Origin: Sinomicrobium weinanense
Lineage (GTDB): Bacteria; Bacteroidota; Bacteroidia; Flavobacteriales; Flavobacteriaceae
Reading direction: 5' to 3'
Length of the DNA: 64,000 bases
Assembly: GCF_018863395.1 (NCBI RefSeq)
Contig: NZ_JAHKRR010000014.1
Span: 1-64,000 of the forward strand
The notes beneath the pieces were generated by a model. The model saw nothing but the letters and a program-made list of their open reading frames with translations. It was not told where the DNA came from and searched no databases. A program made the translations under genes and the position numbers. Shown here piece after piece: positions 17,229 to 26,748 of the stretch (its first letter is position 1; each line of letters starts with the position of its first letter).

Positions 17229-19346
17229 TTATGATTTTAAACTAACTTTCTTTTCTATGCCCAAACGTTTCATTTTGGCAAAAAGTGTCTTGTCCTTCAT
17301 CTTTAAAATTTTTGCAGCGCCATTCGGTCCGCTGACGCGCCAATTGGTGTGATCCAGCACCTCAATAATATAATCTCTCTGATTTGCTTCGAATGATTTA
17401 AAGTCGCTGGATGCGGCTACAATATCTTTTTCAGGTATCCAGTTTCCTGGTTTTAAAGTTGGGCCGTTCTCAACTATTACCGCACGCTCGATCATATTTT
17501 CCAGTTCCCTGATGTTGCCGGGGAAATTATAGTTCATGAGTGCGTCAATGGTATCTTTGGATAAACGCTTAAAAGTTTTTCCGGCCTTGGCAGAATACTT
17601 TTCCAGGAAAAACTGGGCCAGTAAAGGGATGTCGTCCTTTCTAGCTCGTAATGGAATATTATGGATGGGAAAAACATTTAAACGGTAGTAAAGGTCTTCC
17701 CTGAACTTCCCTTCACGTATCATTTCCTTTAAATCCCTGTTTGTTGCCGCGATGATCCGTACATCAATTTTAATCGTTTTGGTACCGCCCAACTCATCAT
17801 ATTCACCTTCCTGTAATACCCGTAATAGCTTGGGTTGCAATTCCAGCGGCAGTTCTCCGATTTCATCAAGGAAGATCGAGCCTCCGTCCGCAAGGGTAAA
17901 TTTCCCTGCTTTATCGTTGATGGCCCCTGTAAAGGCTCCTTTTTTATGGCCGAACAGTTCACTTTCTATAAGGTCTTTTGGCAATGTGGCACAGTTGATT
18001 TTGATCAGGGGGCGGTTTTTTCTTCCACTACCGCTGTGTATGGCACTGGCCAGCAATTCCTTACCAGTACCAGATTCCCCCGTTATCAATACCGTTGTTT
18101 CGGTAGGGGCAACCTGATCGACCTGGATAAGTACGCTTTTGTACGACTCACTTTGGCATATGATATTATTGAAGTTGATTTTATTGCTGATCTCTTCCTG
18201 AAGATATTCATTCTCGTTTTCCAGACGATCTTTTAAGGATTTGATTTCTTCCAGTGCTTCATATAATTGCAGGTCGCGCATTTTTTTTGCGGTGATATCC
18301 CGGACCACGGAACAGCTATAATCTTCATCATAATACTTCAAATGGCTTGAAGTAATGTCAACAGGGAATTTAGTGCCATCCTTTCTTGAGATCAACCATT
18401 CAAACCTGTGCGACCCTTTTGTCCTAAGCATATCGAAATGTGCATCGTAGAATTCCTCTGTGACGGCTGTATCCAGATCGAACATCCCCATTTGATCCAG
18501 CTCTTCTTTACTGTACCCCAGTTTTTCGATCAATGATTCACTATAGAGCAACAGGTCGCCCTTGTCATTGTACACATAGATCAAGTCCTCCACATTGTCA
18601 ATGACGGTCTTATAGAGGGTTACGTCATTTTCCTTGTGCTTGATCTCGGTCACATCCTGATAGACCCCTAATATTTTATAAATTTTATCCCCCTTCAAGA
18701 TAGGTTTGGCCACAGTTCTGATATATCGGGGCGGTGAATCCTTGGTTTCAAACAGTTCATCAAAAGCAATCCCTTTTCGGATAACCTGCCCGAGTAAGAA
18801 CTTGAACCTGCCACTGTCTTTAAATCTATGGATGACCTTGGGCGGGGTCAGATCTTCCGAACTTTTGGCATTCAAAATATCCAGGGCACAATTGGTGGCC
18901 AAAATAGATCCGTCATGCAAGTTCAGTTCCCATCCTCCGACATTGGCGATGCTGTGTGTGTTATCAATCAGGTTTTTGTAAAAACTGGACTCGGAAAATT
19001 CATTTGTTGTTCCGCAGATGTAATAATTTCCATTATATGAGAATTTTTGAACATGGACCTCAACTTCATAGAATTTTCCCTTCTTGGTTTTATGTACGGC
19101 CCTGAATTGGACGGCGCCCTTTGTCATTACTTCTTCCCAATGGTTTTTCCAGCTTTCAGGGGTGACCGTAACATTGATATCCGAAACTTTAAGTTTCATG
19201 CATTCCTTTTGGCTATAGCCCACACCCTCACAAAACTTGGCATTGGCATATATAATCTGGCTGTCTTCCCTGACCCAGACCATTTCGTAGGGAAGTTGAT
19301 CTATCAACCAGCCTTTTATCTGCAAATCATCCATAGTATTATCCAT
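17229..19346 (-). CDS. Sigma-54-dependent transcriptional activator with PAS sensor domains
   Basis: 705 residues. Three PAS-type segments (about 10-115, 130-235 and 243-355) are followed by a short coiled coil (365-390), an AAA+ sigma-54 interaction domain (about 400-640) and a C-terminal Fis-type HTH (GAAKILKMKDKTLFAKMKRL). Key motifs are intact: Walker A GESGTGKE, the sigma-54-contacting loop GAFTGA, Walker B GGSIFLDEIGEL and an arginine-finger region. No response-regulator receiver domain is present, so activity is probably tuned by a PAS ligand or redox cue. It is divergent from the catabolic operon at 19588, which has a sigma-54 promoter candidate; regulation of that operon is inferred from this. 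A weak match to the usual Bacteroidota promoter may drive its own transcription. Confidence 0.9.
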   Translation of the reverse strand: MDNTMDDLQIKGWLIDQLPYEMVWVREDSQIIYANAKFCEGVGYSQKECMKLKVSDINVTVTPESWKNHWEEVMTKGAVQFRAVHKTKKGKFYEVEVHVQKFSYNGNYYICGTTNEFSESSFYKNLIDNTHSIANVGGWELNLHDGSILATNCALDILNAKSSEDLTPPKVIHRFKDSGRFKFLLGQVIRKGIAFDELFETKDSPPRYIRTVAKPILKGDKIYKILGVYQDVTEIKHKENDVTLYKTVIDNVEDLIYVYNDKGDLLLYSESLIEKLGYSKEELDQMGMFDLDTAVTEEFYDAHFDMLRTKGSHRFEWLISRKDGTKFPVDITSSHLKYYDEDYSCSVVRDITAKKMRDLQLYEALEEIKSLKDRLENENEYLQEEISNKINFNNIICQSESYKSVLIQVDQVAPTETTVLITGESGTGKELLASAIHSGSGRKNRPLIKINCATLPKDLIESELFGHKKGAFTGAINDKAGKFTLADGGSIFLDEIGELPLELQPKLLRVLQEGEYDELGGTKTIKIDVRIIAATNRDLKEMIREGKFREDLYYRLNVFPIHNIPLRARKDDIPLLAQFFLEKYSAKAGKTFKRLSKDTIDALMNYNFPGNIRELENMIERAVIVENGPTLKPGNWIPEKDIVAASSDFKSFEANQRDYIIEVLDHTNWRVSGPNGAAKILKMKDKTLFAKMKRLGIEKKVSLKS

Positions 19347-19473
19347 TTTTTCAGCATTTTAGTCGCAGTAAAAATAGTATGAAATTCTTAAATAATAGAA
19401 TTTTATAAAAAAGCAGAATTTGTTGTTCTTGATGCGAAGTGTTAATGATTTGGTTGTTAGGTTGTTGTGGTTG

Positions 19474-19489
19474 TGGCATAATAATGGCC
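19474..19489 (+). promoter_or_regulatory. Sigma-54 (-24/-12) promoter candidate for the catabolic operon
   Basis: TGGCATAATAATGGCC has the invariant GG (19475-19476) and GC (19487-19488) separated by exactly 10 nt, with TGGCAY at the -24 element and one mismatch in the -12 TTGC. It lies about 100 bp upstream of the 19588 gene and beside the gene for a sigma-54 activator. Three GGTTGT(T/G) words at 19452-19475 run directly into the -24 box; they are too close to be a typical distal activator site. Confidence 0.6.
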
Positions 19490-19587
19490 AGCAATACCCC
19501 GAAATGGTTGTTCAAACCGCCTTGATGATAATCGGGTAAAGGATGGCCATAGCTGGAAAAAACTAACATTTTAAAATCTTAAGCATC

Positions 19588-20247
19588 ATGAGCAAAATGC
19601 CAAAAAATGGACTTGAGGGACTTCTTCGACCTGAAGATAGCATCCTTGTATTAATTGACCACCAACCGTATCAGTTCACCAATTTGAACAGCCATGAACC
19701 AACCATGGTCATCAATAATGTGGTCGGTCTTGCCAAAGCGGCGAAAGTGTTTAACGTGCCCACTATTCTTACCACAGTGATCGAAGAACGCGGAGGGTAT
19801 ATCATGAAAGGGCTACAGGATGTATTCCCTGAACAAAAGCCCATCAACAGGACCTTTATCAATACCTGGGAGGATCCCAAGGTCACGGATATCGTAAAAG
19901 AAAGCGGGCGCAAGCAGCTGATCATAGCAGGGCTGTGGACGGAAATATGTGTGGCCATGCCCGCCATCCAGGCAGCGGGTGAGGGCTATGACGTCTTTGT
20001 GGTCACGGATGCCAGTGGATCCACATCGGTCGAAGCACACGATATGGCCGTACGTCGAATGACTCAAGTGGGTATTGTGCCCATCAATTGGATTGCCGTG
20101 GTCTCTGAATGGCAGCGCGACTGGGCCCGTACGGAAACAGCTAACCAACTCTCTGATGTCCTCTTTGATCATGGGGGAGCGAGCGGTATTGCCCTGGCAT
20201 GGGAATTACAACTTTTGGCAACTCCTGCGCCTCAAGAAAACCAATAA
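19588..20247 (+). CDS. Isochorismatase-like hydrolase (YcaC-type)
   Basis: 219 residues, cytosolic. The isochorismatase fold is shown by Asp in ILVLIDHQPYQF (about residue 24), a conserved Lys region, and the nucleophile Cys in LWTEICVAMPAIQAAGEGY (about 115). The overall sequence, including the long C-terminal part with WQRDWARTETA, resembles YcaC-type hydrolases of unknown physiological substrate. First gene of the sigma-54-linked operon. A 191-bp gap with a REP-like hairpin separates it from the pirin gene, so downstream expression may be reduced or processed there. Confidence 0.85.
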   Translation: MSKMPKNGLEGLLRPEDSILVLIDHQPYQFTNLNSHEPTMVINNVVGLAKAAKVFNVPTILTTVIEERGGYIMKGLQDVFPEQKPINRTFINTWEDPKVTDIVKESGRKQLIIAGLWTEICVAMPAIQAAGEGYDVFVVTDASGSTSVEAHDMAVRRMTQVGIVPINWIAVVSEWQRDWARTETANQLSDVLFDHGGASGIALAWELQLLATPAPQENQ

Positions 20248-20280
20248 TCTGAAAACAAGGCTGTTTTCTAAATAGCCTTA

Positions 20281-20357
20281 CGTCAACCTGAACTTGTTTC
20301 AGGTTCTCATAGTGCATAATCAGTGTGATGGGATGCTGAAACAAGTTCAGCATGACG
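20281..20357. repeat. REP-like inverted repeat between operon genes
   Basis: The 22-nt arms 20281-20302 and 20336-20357 (core CTGAACTTGTTTCAG and its complement) match at 20 of 22 positions. The left arm also contains its own small palindrome (ACCTGAACTTGTTTCAGGT). This CTGAA(AC)..GTTTCAG unit is of the kind scattered in intergenic regions of many bacterial genomes. It could stabilise or attenuate the transcript after the first gene. Confidence 0.75.
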
Positions 20358-20437
20358 GATTATTAGAAGACAGCCTCTGTTTATGGACTTAAAATACAGG
20401 CACTTTATGTGTTTCTGGATTAAACAAAAAATGAGAA

Positions 20438-21310
20438 ATGAAAAAAAGAACCAGTTTTTCAACACAGGGCCATAGGGCCGATATAGGGGACCTGACCATC
20501 AATAGAATATTGGCCAACCGGTATGCGGATGCCGTTGGCCCGTTTGTCTTTTTGGACCATATTGTTCCCAGGCACCAACCTGCTGTCATGGATAGCGGGA
20601 CAGGGGCACATCCCCACCGGGGTATCGCGACGCTGAGTTATATCATTGAAGGGGAAGATGAACATTTCGATAGTGCAGGAAATTACGCCAAGGTACATTC
20701 GGGCGGGGTGCAATGGATGAAAGCCGGTAATGGCATTATTCACGATGAGACCTTAAATGTGGATTCACATGCCGGTACCAATCGCACTCATGCCTTTCAA
20801 TTTTGGATCAACCTTCCATCCAGGAACAAAGCTGAAAAACCGGAGTATCTGGCCATCCAGGCCAATGAGGTCCCTCAAAAGGGATTGCCCGACAATGGAG
20901 GTTGGATAAAGGTGATCGTGGGCGATTATGAAGGCCTTCATTCGGCCATACCCAATTATTCCATGCAGTTCTTATATCATATCAGATTGGAACCCGGCAG
21001 GGATTTTACTATTTCCATGGAGGAAAACATAGAGGTTGCCGCCTTTTTGCCCACAAAGAAAGCCATGCTTAACGGCGTTGAGTTCAAGGCAGGGGAATTT
21101 GTGGAATTTGATAGGGATGCGGGGGAAATAGCTATTGAGAACAGGCTTCAGGGAGCCATTGATGTTATTTTATTTGGTGGAGAACCTTATACGGAACCCA
21201 TTGTGGCTGAAGGCCCGTTTGTGATGAACAGCCGGTCTGAGATTGCAGATGCGTACCGGGATTTTTATGCCGGGAAGTACGGTAACATAAGATATAAAAA
21301 ACAAGCTTAA
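20438..21310 (+). CDS. Pirin family protein (bicupin)
   Basis: 290 residues with the pirin double-cupin layout. The N-terminal cupin carries the metal-binding residues HPHRG (His-x-His near 58-60) and HSGGVQWMKAGNGIIHDE (His and Glu near 102-104). The C-terminal cupin is degenerate, as usual for the family. Bacterial pirins can be quercetinase-like dioxygenases or regulatory proteins; the activity here is unknown. It follows the hydrolase on the same strand and precedes the amidohydrolase by 17 bp. The repeated pairing of pirin with an isochorismatase-like hydrolase suggests oxidation and hydrolysis of an aromatic or heterocyclic compound, which is inference. Confidence 0.9.
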   Translation: MKKRTSFSTQGHRADIGDLTINRILANRYADAVGPFVFLDHIVPRHQPAVMDSGTGAHPHRGIATLSYIIEGEDEHFDSAGNYAKVHSGGVQWMKAGNGIIHDETLNVDSHAGTNRTHAFQFWINLPSRNKAEKPEYLAIQANEVPQKGLPDNGGWIKVIVGDYEGLHSAIPNYSMQFLYHIRLEPGRDFTISMEENIEVAAFLPTKKAMLNGVEFKAGEFVEFDRDAGEIAIENRLQGAIDVILFGGEPYTEPIVAEGPFVMNSRSEIADAYRDFYAGKYGNIRYKKQA

Positions 21311-21327
21311 CGTAAAATCAACAAACC

Positions 21328-23133
21328 ATGAAAAAACTGATCGTCCTGGTGGTCGCAATTATTTTTGGTGTAAATAGTAGGGCACAATCCAATGAACAAT
21401 TCATCGGTGCCGATATGATTGTATTTAACGCAAAAATCAGCACCGGAAGCCTGACCAAGCCCGAGGCTTCTGCACTTGCTGTAAAAAGAGGGAAATTTTA
21501 TGCTGTAGGCACTGATGCCGAAATACTGGGGCTGAAAGACAAAAACACCAGGATTATCGATGCAGGTGGCAGGCGTTTGATACCAGGTGTCAATGATGCC
21601 CATACGCATATACTGAATGAAAGGAGCTTTAACTACAATGTAAGATGGGAAGGTGTGCCCACATTAAAACGTGCATTGGAAATGTTGAGCGAACAGGCAA
21701 AACGAACTCCCGAAGGCCAATGGGTGAAAGTGATCGGTGGTTGGTCGCCATACCAGTTTGAAGAAAATCGGTTGCCAACCATCGAAGAGATCAGGAAAGC
21801 AGTTCCAGACAGGCCTGCGATCGTACAGTATGCGTACAACCGTGCATTTTTAAATGAACTGGCCATGAAAGTTTTTGGAGTAGGTACCGATCGTTTTCCG
21901 GCATTGCCGGGTACCGTTTTTGAAAAAGACAAAAAAGGAAATTACACAGGAATAGTGGAAGGGTATACATTTACCTTTATCTCACTGGAATCCATGGTGC
22001 CACAGCCTTCGAATGAAGAGCAGCTCAGTTCCATTACAAATGTGATCCATCAATTGAACCGTTTCGGAGTTACTTCAGCCGTTGACGGAGCCTCCTTGAT
22101 CGGATTTCCCCAGGGACATACCCAAATACAGCAACTGGCAAAGGAAAATCGCCTGAATGTAAGGATGCCGTTCATTGACCTTCAATTTGGTGATCCCGAC
22201 AGCGCCAGTTTGGTGGATGCAGAAATTAAGGCCGTAACAAGGAAATCCCCCATAAGTCCTGGGGAAAATATGCATCCGACCATGGCGCATGGTCATGAAT
22301 ATGAGGGGGCCGGGGAATTGCTCAGGGAAGAATTACATGACCATGAAAATTTCGACAGACCTGAAGTGATCATTGATAAGGAAGTCATGCGCCGTTACAT
22401 CAAAGAGGATATTTCAAAACTTGTGGAGAAAGGGATCCCTTTCCGAATGCACATTAGTTACAACGAGAATATCACTCCTTTTCTGGACGCCCTGGAGGCC
22501 ATCGACCAAAAGACACCATTTGACGGTTTACGCTGGAGTATTGAACATGCCGAAACGATTGACCTCAATAATATTGCCAGAGTAAAAAAACTGGGCGGCG
22601 GCATTGCATTGGACATGAAAATGGCCATGCATGGGGATGGATTTATAAAAACCCACGGAGTTGAGAAGGCATCACAAACCCCAAGGTTGCGACAGTTGGT
22701 AGACAGCGGTGTCCCGCTAACCATGACCACTGATGCATTCAGGGTTTCATCCTATAATCCATGGATCGGTATTAGCTGGATGACTACCGGAAAATCGGTG
22801 TCGGGTTCTGAAATACTGGCAAAAAATAATCGGTTAACAAGGGAAGAAGCCTTGAAATTAGTTACGGTCGGACCTACCTGGTTTGAAGACCAGGAGGATG
22901 AAATGGGCAAAATCATTCCGGGTCATTTTGCAGATTTTGTGTTGCTTAATAAGGATTACTTCACCATACCGGATGAAGAAATAAAGACCATCTCATCCTT
23001 ATTGACTGTTGTTGATGGTAGGGTGGTTTTTGGTGCGCAAGAGTACAGTGACCTGTCTCCGAAATTGCCTGAAACACTTCCTGAATGGTCACCTTTCAAC
23101 TATTTTGGGGGCTATTATAATACGAAGAATTAA
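21328..23133 (+). CDS. Secreted amidohydrolase, YtcJ-like (amidohydrolase_3)
   Basis: 601 residues. Signal peptide MKKLIVLVVAIIFGVNSRAQ with no lipobox, so periplasmic. The metallo-hydrolase core contains the metal-site motif DAHTH (about 90-94), a central HISYNEN, the conserved IEHAE (about 413) and the late Asp in MTTDAFR. The C-terminal beta-sandwich segment GKIIPGHFADFVLLNKDYF is typical of YtcJ-like enzymes, which cleave N-acyl or amide bonds of small molecules; the substrate is unknown. It sits between pirin (17 bp upstream) and the LLM oxidoreductase (45 bp downstream) in the operon. Confidence 0.88.
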   Translation: MKKLIVLVVAIIFGVNSRAQSNEQFIGADMIVFNAKISTGSLTKPEASALAVKRGKFYAVGTDAEILGLKDKNTRIIDAGGRRLIPGVNDAHTHILNERSFNYNVRWEGVPTLKRALEMLSEQAKRTPEGQWVKVIGGWSPYQFEENRLPTIEEIRKAVPDRPAIVQYAYNRAFLNELAMKVFGVGTDRFPALPGTVFEKDKKGNYTGIVEGYTFTFISLESMVPQPSNEEQLSSITNVIHQLNRFGVTSAVDGASLIGFPQGHTQIQQLAKENRLNVRMPFIDLQFGDPDSASLVDAEIKAVTRKSPISPGENMHPTMAHGHEYEGAGELLREELHDHENFDRPEVIIDKEVMRRYIKEDISKLVEKGIPFRMHISYNENITPFLDALEAIDQKTPFDGLRWSIEHAETIDLNNIARVKKLGGGIALDMKMAMHGDGFIKTHGVEKASQTPRLRQLVDSGVPLTMTTDAFRVSSYNPWIGISWMTTGKSVSGSEILAKNNRLTREEALKLVTVGPTWFEDQEDEMGKIIPGHFADFVLLNKDYFTIPDEEIKTISSLLTVVDGRVVFGAQEYSDLSPKLPETLPEWSPFNYFGGYYNTKN

Positions 23134-23178
23134 AACTAACGACATGCATATCCTGTGCTTGTTAAATAATAAAATCAT

Positions 23179-24201
23179 ATGGACATTGGAATAGATAGCT
23201 TTGCCTCGGCAATGTACGGTAGCAACCTTACCGGTGCCGAGGCCATGGAGCAGTTGCTGGACCGTATTGTAAGGGCCGATGAAGCAGGACTTCACTTTTT
23301 TGGCATCGGGGAACATCATAAAAAGGAGTTTTTGGATTCTGCACCCGATGTGATCCTGGCCGCTGCAGCGGCCAGGACCAAACAGATTCGTTTAGGGAGT
23401 GCCGTTAAAGTATTGAGTACTTCCGATCCGGTTCGCGTCTATCAAAGTTTTGCGACCCTGGACCTTATCTCAAAGGGAAGGGCAGAAATAGTGGCCGGAC
23501 GCGGATCGGCCATCGAATCCTATCCGCTTTTCGGATATGACCTCAAGGACTATGACGCCCTTTTTGCAGAGAAACTGGAGCTACTGCTTCAGATACGCGA
23601 TAAGGAATTCATTACGTGGTCAGGCAAGTTTCGTCCGGCTATACATAACCAACCGGTTTACCCAAGGGCGCTTCAGGAAAAACTGCCGGTGTGGTTGGGG
23701 GTTGGCGGTACGCCGGAATCCTTTGTTCGTGCGGGGTCTTTGGGACTACCCCTGATGGTAGCGGTGATCGGTGGTCAAACGGAACGTTTCCGCCCCTTGG
23801 TAGACCTTTATCGGGAAGCTGGCGCAAAAGCAGGTTTTTCGACCGAAGAGTTAAAGGTTGGGCTGCATTCACCGGGCTATGTGGCCGAGACCGGTACTAA
23901 GGCCATTACAGACTATTATCCCGGCTATGCGGAACAATGGACGAAATTGGGCAAGGAAAGAGGATGGCCACCGGTAACCCGGGCGCACTTCGATGCCATG
24001 GTTGCACCCGGTGGGGTATTGGTAGTGGGCGGTCCTGAACAGGTTGCGGAAAAATTGATGCGTCACAGTAAAGCTCTTGGGGGTGTAGATCGATTTACTT
24101 TTCAAATGGATAATGCAGGGCTGTCGCACCAACAATTGTTGCAATCCATCGGATTGATCGGCAAAAGGGTGATCCCTCTTGTGAACCAATCCGTACAATG
24201 A
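23179..24201 (+). CDS. LLM-class flavin-dependent oxidoreductase
   Basis: 340 residues with a bacterial-luciferase-like TIM barrel: early ADEAGLHFFGIGEHHKKEF, then LGSAVKVLSTSDPVRVYQ and LDLISKGRAEIVAGRGS, all typical of FMN/F420-type monooxygenases of the LLM superfamily. No cofactor can be assigned, though FMNH2 is the usual choice in Bacteroidota. No separate flavin reductase gene is present in the operon. With the pirin and hydrolases nearby, a role in oxidative opening or desulfurisation of an imported organic compound is plausible but inferred. Confidence 0.88.
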   Translation: MDIGIDSFASAMYGSNLTGAEAMEQLLDRIVRADEAGLHFFGIGEHHKKEFLDSAPDVILAAAAARTKQIRLGSAVKVLSTSDPVRVYQSFATLDLISKGRAEIVAGRGSAIESYPLFGYDLKDYDALFAEKLELLLQIRDKEFITWSGKFRPAIHNQPVYPRALQEKLPVWLGVGGTPESFVRAGSLGLPLMVAVIGGQTERFRPLVDLYREAGAKAGFSTEELKVGLHSPGYVAETGTKAITDYYPGYAEQWTKLGKERGWPPVTRAHFDAMVAPGGVLVVGGPEQVAEKLMRHSKALGGVDRFTFQMDNAGLSHQQLLQSIGLIGKRVIPLVNQSVQ

Positions 24202-24237
24202 TGTTGTGAAATCAACTTTATAAAATACAACCAACCG

Positions 24238-25593
24238 ATGCGGACTATCTTAGTTTTGATTTTAATTTCCTGTCCTTTTCTTTTATGTGGGCAGCAATTT
24301 CCCGATTTTAAACCGGCTCGTTATGATGAGGATTACTCGTTTCTTGAAAATGATACGGTTTCCAGTTGGTACAAAAGCCTAAAATATAAGAAAATTGGCA
24401 AAAAGGCCTACGTTGGTTTTGGAGGGGACTTTAGGGAGCAATACCTGATAAAAACCAATGAGGGTTGGAGTTCCGAATTAGAGGACGGTGACGGTTTCAC
24501 GTTGACAAGGTGGTTGTTCCACGCAGATCTACATCTCTCGGAGCACGTGCGCTTTTTTGCTGAACTGCAAAGCGCCCTGGCCAATGGAAAGGATACGCCC
24601 ATTCCCATTGAGGAGAATCCACTTGAGGTCCATCAATTTTTTGTGGATGTAACACCATTTCCGAAGATCCCTTTGTCTTTTAGGCTTGGCAGACAGGAAG
24701 TGGCCTATGGTTCCCAGCGTTTGATCTCCTATCGGGATGCTCCGAACAGTCGCCGTGCATTTGATGGTATCAAAATGATGTTCGCAAAGAATAACATCGA
24801 GGCTGATATATTCTATTTACATACCGTTGTCGATAAGGTGGGGATATTTGATGATTCCTCATCCCCAGATCTAAGGGTTTGGGGATTGTTCTCGAATGTA
24901 CCTTTGACAAAGGGAGGGCTGAGTTTCTATTATTTAGGGTTCAATAACGCCATGGCAATTTTTTATGATGGCCCTGGGATTGAAAATAGGCATACTGTCG
25001 GTGCCCGGATCCTCAAAAAGGTTGGGAATTGGCAATATGACGTGGAAGGGGCATATCAATTCGGTTCCATTGGTGATCGAAACATTGAGGCGTGGAGCAC
25101 GGGCTTGGCTGTTTCCTATCGGTTTGAAGGTTTAAAGTATTCCCCGGAGCTTGGTGTCAAAGCAGATTTCATCAGTGGCGATAAAAATCCTACCGATCAA
25201 GTCCAGCAAACATTGAACGCGATGTTTCCTCCAGGGGCCTACTTTGGCTTGGCTGCTCCAATTGCACCGAGCAACCTTATCGATGTCCATCCCAATGCTA
25301 CATTTCGCTTGAGTGATACGATGTCCTTTTTATGCGATTATGCATTGCTGTGGAGGAATAGCAGGACAGATGGTCTTTACCGGCCCAATATGACCCCGTT
25401 TTTTGAATTGGATAGTGGTGCAACTTCCAGGTTTATAGGGAGTCAGCTCTCGGGAACATTGATGTATCAGACTTATGGACATCTTTTCCTTGGAACTGGC
25501 TTTAGTTGGTTTGATGCCGGCCAATATCTCAAGGAAGTGACTGAAGGGAAGAACATATTATTTGGATTCGTCAGTGCGCAGTTAAAGTTTTAG
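24238..25593 (+). CDS. Outer-membrane beta-barrel porin, alginate_exp (alginate export) family
   Basis: 451 residues with a signal peptide ending near LLCGQQF, then alternating aromatic beta-strands throughout and a C-terminal strand ending LFGFVSAQLKF (terminal Phe, as for BAM-inserted barrels). Family motifs include FRLGRQEVAYGSQRLISYRDAPNSRRAFDG, given here by position about 142-171, and RLSDTMSFLCDYALLWR. In this family such proteins form specific or general outer-membrane pores, and in this operon it most likely admits the substrate processed by the upstream enzymes. Last gene of the operon; the next gene is convergent. Confidence 0.8.
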   Translation: MRTILVLILISCPFLLCGQQFPDFKPARYDEDYSFLENDTVSSWYKSLKYKKIGKKAYVGFGGDFREQYLIKTNEGWSSELEDGDGFTLTRWLFHADLHLSEHVRFFAELQSALANGKDTPIPIEENPLEVHQFFVDVTPFPKIPLSFRLGRQEVAYGSQRLISYRDAPNSRRAFDGIKMMFAKNNIEADIFYLHTVVDKVGIFDDSSSPDLRVWGLFSNVPLTKGGLSFYYLGFNNAMAIFYDGPGIENRHTVGARILKKVGNWQYDVEGAYQFGSIGDRNIEAWSTGLAVSYRFEGLKYSPELGVKADFISGDKNPTDQVQQTLNAMFPPGAYFGLAAPIAPSNLIDVHPNATFRLSDTMSFLCDYALLWRNSRTDGLYRPNMTPFFELDSGATSRFIGSQLSGTLMYQTYGHLFLGTGFSWFDAGQYLKEVTEGKNILFGFVSAQLKF

Positions 25594-25794
25594 GGGCGGC
25601 CATCAAAGCGGCAATTCAGCATCCAGTGCAATGGATAGGGGCAACATAAATCTCAATCGGAAAATAGGTGTTTTTGGATTCAGTATTGATGGAGGTTCAT
25701 TAGCTGTAGTATAAGTCAATGATTTTCTTCTTTACCTTTATTGGGATTTGAAATACGCCGATATTAGACTTTATAGTCCATTCATATACCATAT

Positions 25795-25817
25795 AAAAAC
25801 CCTCGGTATATCGAGGG
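25795..25817 (-). terminator. Terminator after the SDR gene
   Basis: CCCTCG and CGAGGG (6-bp stem, 6-nt loop). On the minus strand it is followed by TTTTTAT, 44 nt past the stop at 25861. It may also slow transcripts from the convergent porin gene. Confidence 0.65.
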
Positions 25818-25860
25818 CTTTCTGATATTTAAATGGTGATGTTTCAGATGTTCTAACAGT

Positions 25861-26724
25861 TTATGCTAACAAATCACCCATTCCATATGCTCTTAAAACT
25901 TTTGAGTATTCCACTTGTACAGCTTCATTGGCTGCCTGGGTCATTTTCCCGGTAGAAGGATCAACCACTGTTCTCAGCGGTCTTTTTCCTTTCGGGGAAT
26001 TTATCAGCTTAAGTACGGCATCTGCAACATCTTGTGGGTCGGGTTTTACTTCCTCCATCATTTGACCCACGGCAGCACCCATCTTTTCAGGAATACCAGC
26101 TATGGCTTTGTATCCTTCATTAACCGATGGGTCCGAACTCGCATAATTTTTTTGGTACATTTCCGTAGGGAAACCTCCTGGCTGGAGGATGGCCACATCA
26201 ATGCCCAACGGTCTTGCTTCGTAATATAGCCCCTCGCTTAAACCTTCCAAACCAAATTTTGATGCACCATACACTGCAAAAAACGGAAATGAGAATCTCC
26301 CGAATCCACTTGAAACATTAATGATCAAGCCTTTGGATTGCTTTCGCATTGTTGGCAATACCTTTTTCATCAACCGCCATGGTGCAAAAACATGGACATC
26401 AAACATTTCCTGCACATCGGTCGTGGTAAAGCTTTCGGCTACTCCTGTGATGGCATAGCCCGCATTGTTCACCAATACATCTATAGTGCCCTCTTCAGCT
26501 ATTATGGTTTCTATGGCATTGGTCACACTCTTATCATCCGTTAGGGTAAGATCCAAAACCGTAATGTTTTCTATCTCTGATAATGCTTTGGCCTTTTCGG
26601 CATTTTTGCCAGTGGTTGCTCTCATTGTTGCGTAAACCTTGTGACCGTGCGAAGCAACAGTGTTGGCTGTAAGCCATCCAAAACCACTATTGGTCCCTGT
26701 AATCAATACAACTTTTTTGCTCAT
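25861..26724 (-). CDS. Short-chain dehydrogenase/reductase (SDR)
   Basis: 287 residues from the ATG at 26724. The open frame extends 18 residues further upstream, but the sequence there is not conserved in type and runs into the promoter. Classical SDR motifs: TGTNSGFG (NAD(P) binding, about 9-16), NNAG (about 87), the catalytic Ser in INVSSGFG and YGASK (Tyr and Lys). Redox substrate unknown. The gene lies behind a Crp/Fnr regulator, with a TTTACC-N4-GGTAAA operator and a -7-like box between them, so it probably has its own regulated promoter. Confidence 0.85.
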   Translation of the reverse strand: MSKKVVLITGTNSGFGWLTANTVASHGHKVYATMRATTGKNAEKAKALSEIENITVLDLTLTDDKSVTNAIETIIAEEGTIDVLVNNAGYAITGVAESFTTTDVQEMFDVHVFAPWRLMKKVLPTMRKQSKGLIINVSSGFGRFSFPFFAVYGASKFGLEGLSEGLYYEARPLGIDVAILQPGGFPTEMYQKNYASSDPSVNEGYKAIAGIPEKMGAAVGQMMEEVKPDPQDVADAVLKLINSPKGKRPLRTVVDPSTGKMTQAANEAVQVEYSKVLRAYGMGDLLA

Positions 26725-26748
26725 TTCTTTTATTTTTAGATGATGAGA

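Noticed and set aside
19351-19569. 72-codon minus-strand frame in the divergent regulator/operon spacer
   Set aside because: It covers the sigma-54 promoter candidate and has no protein character.
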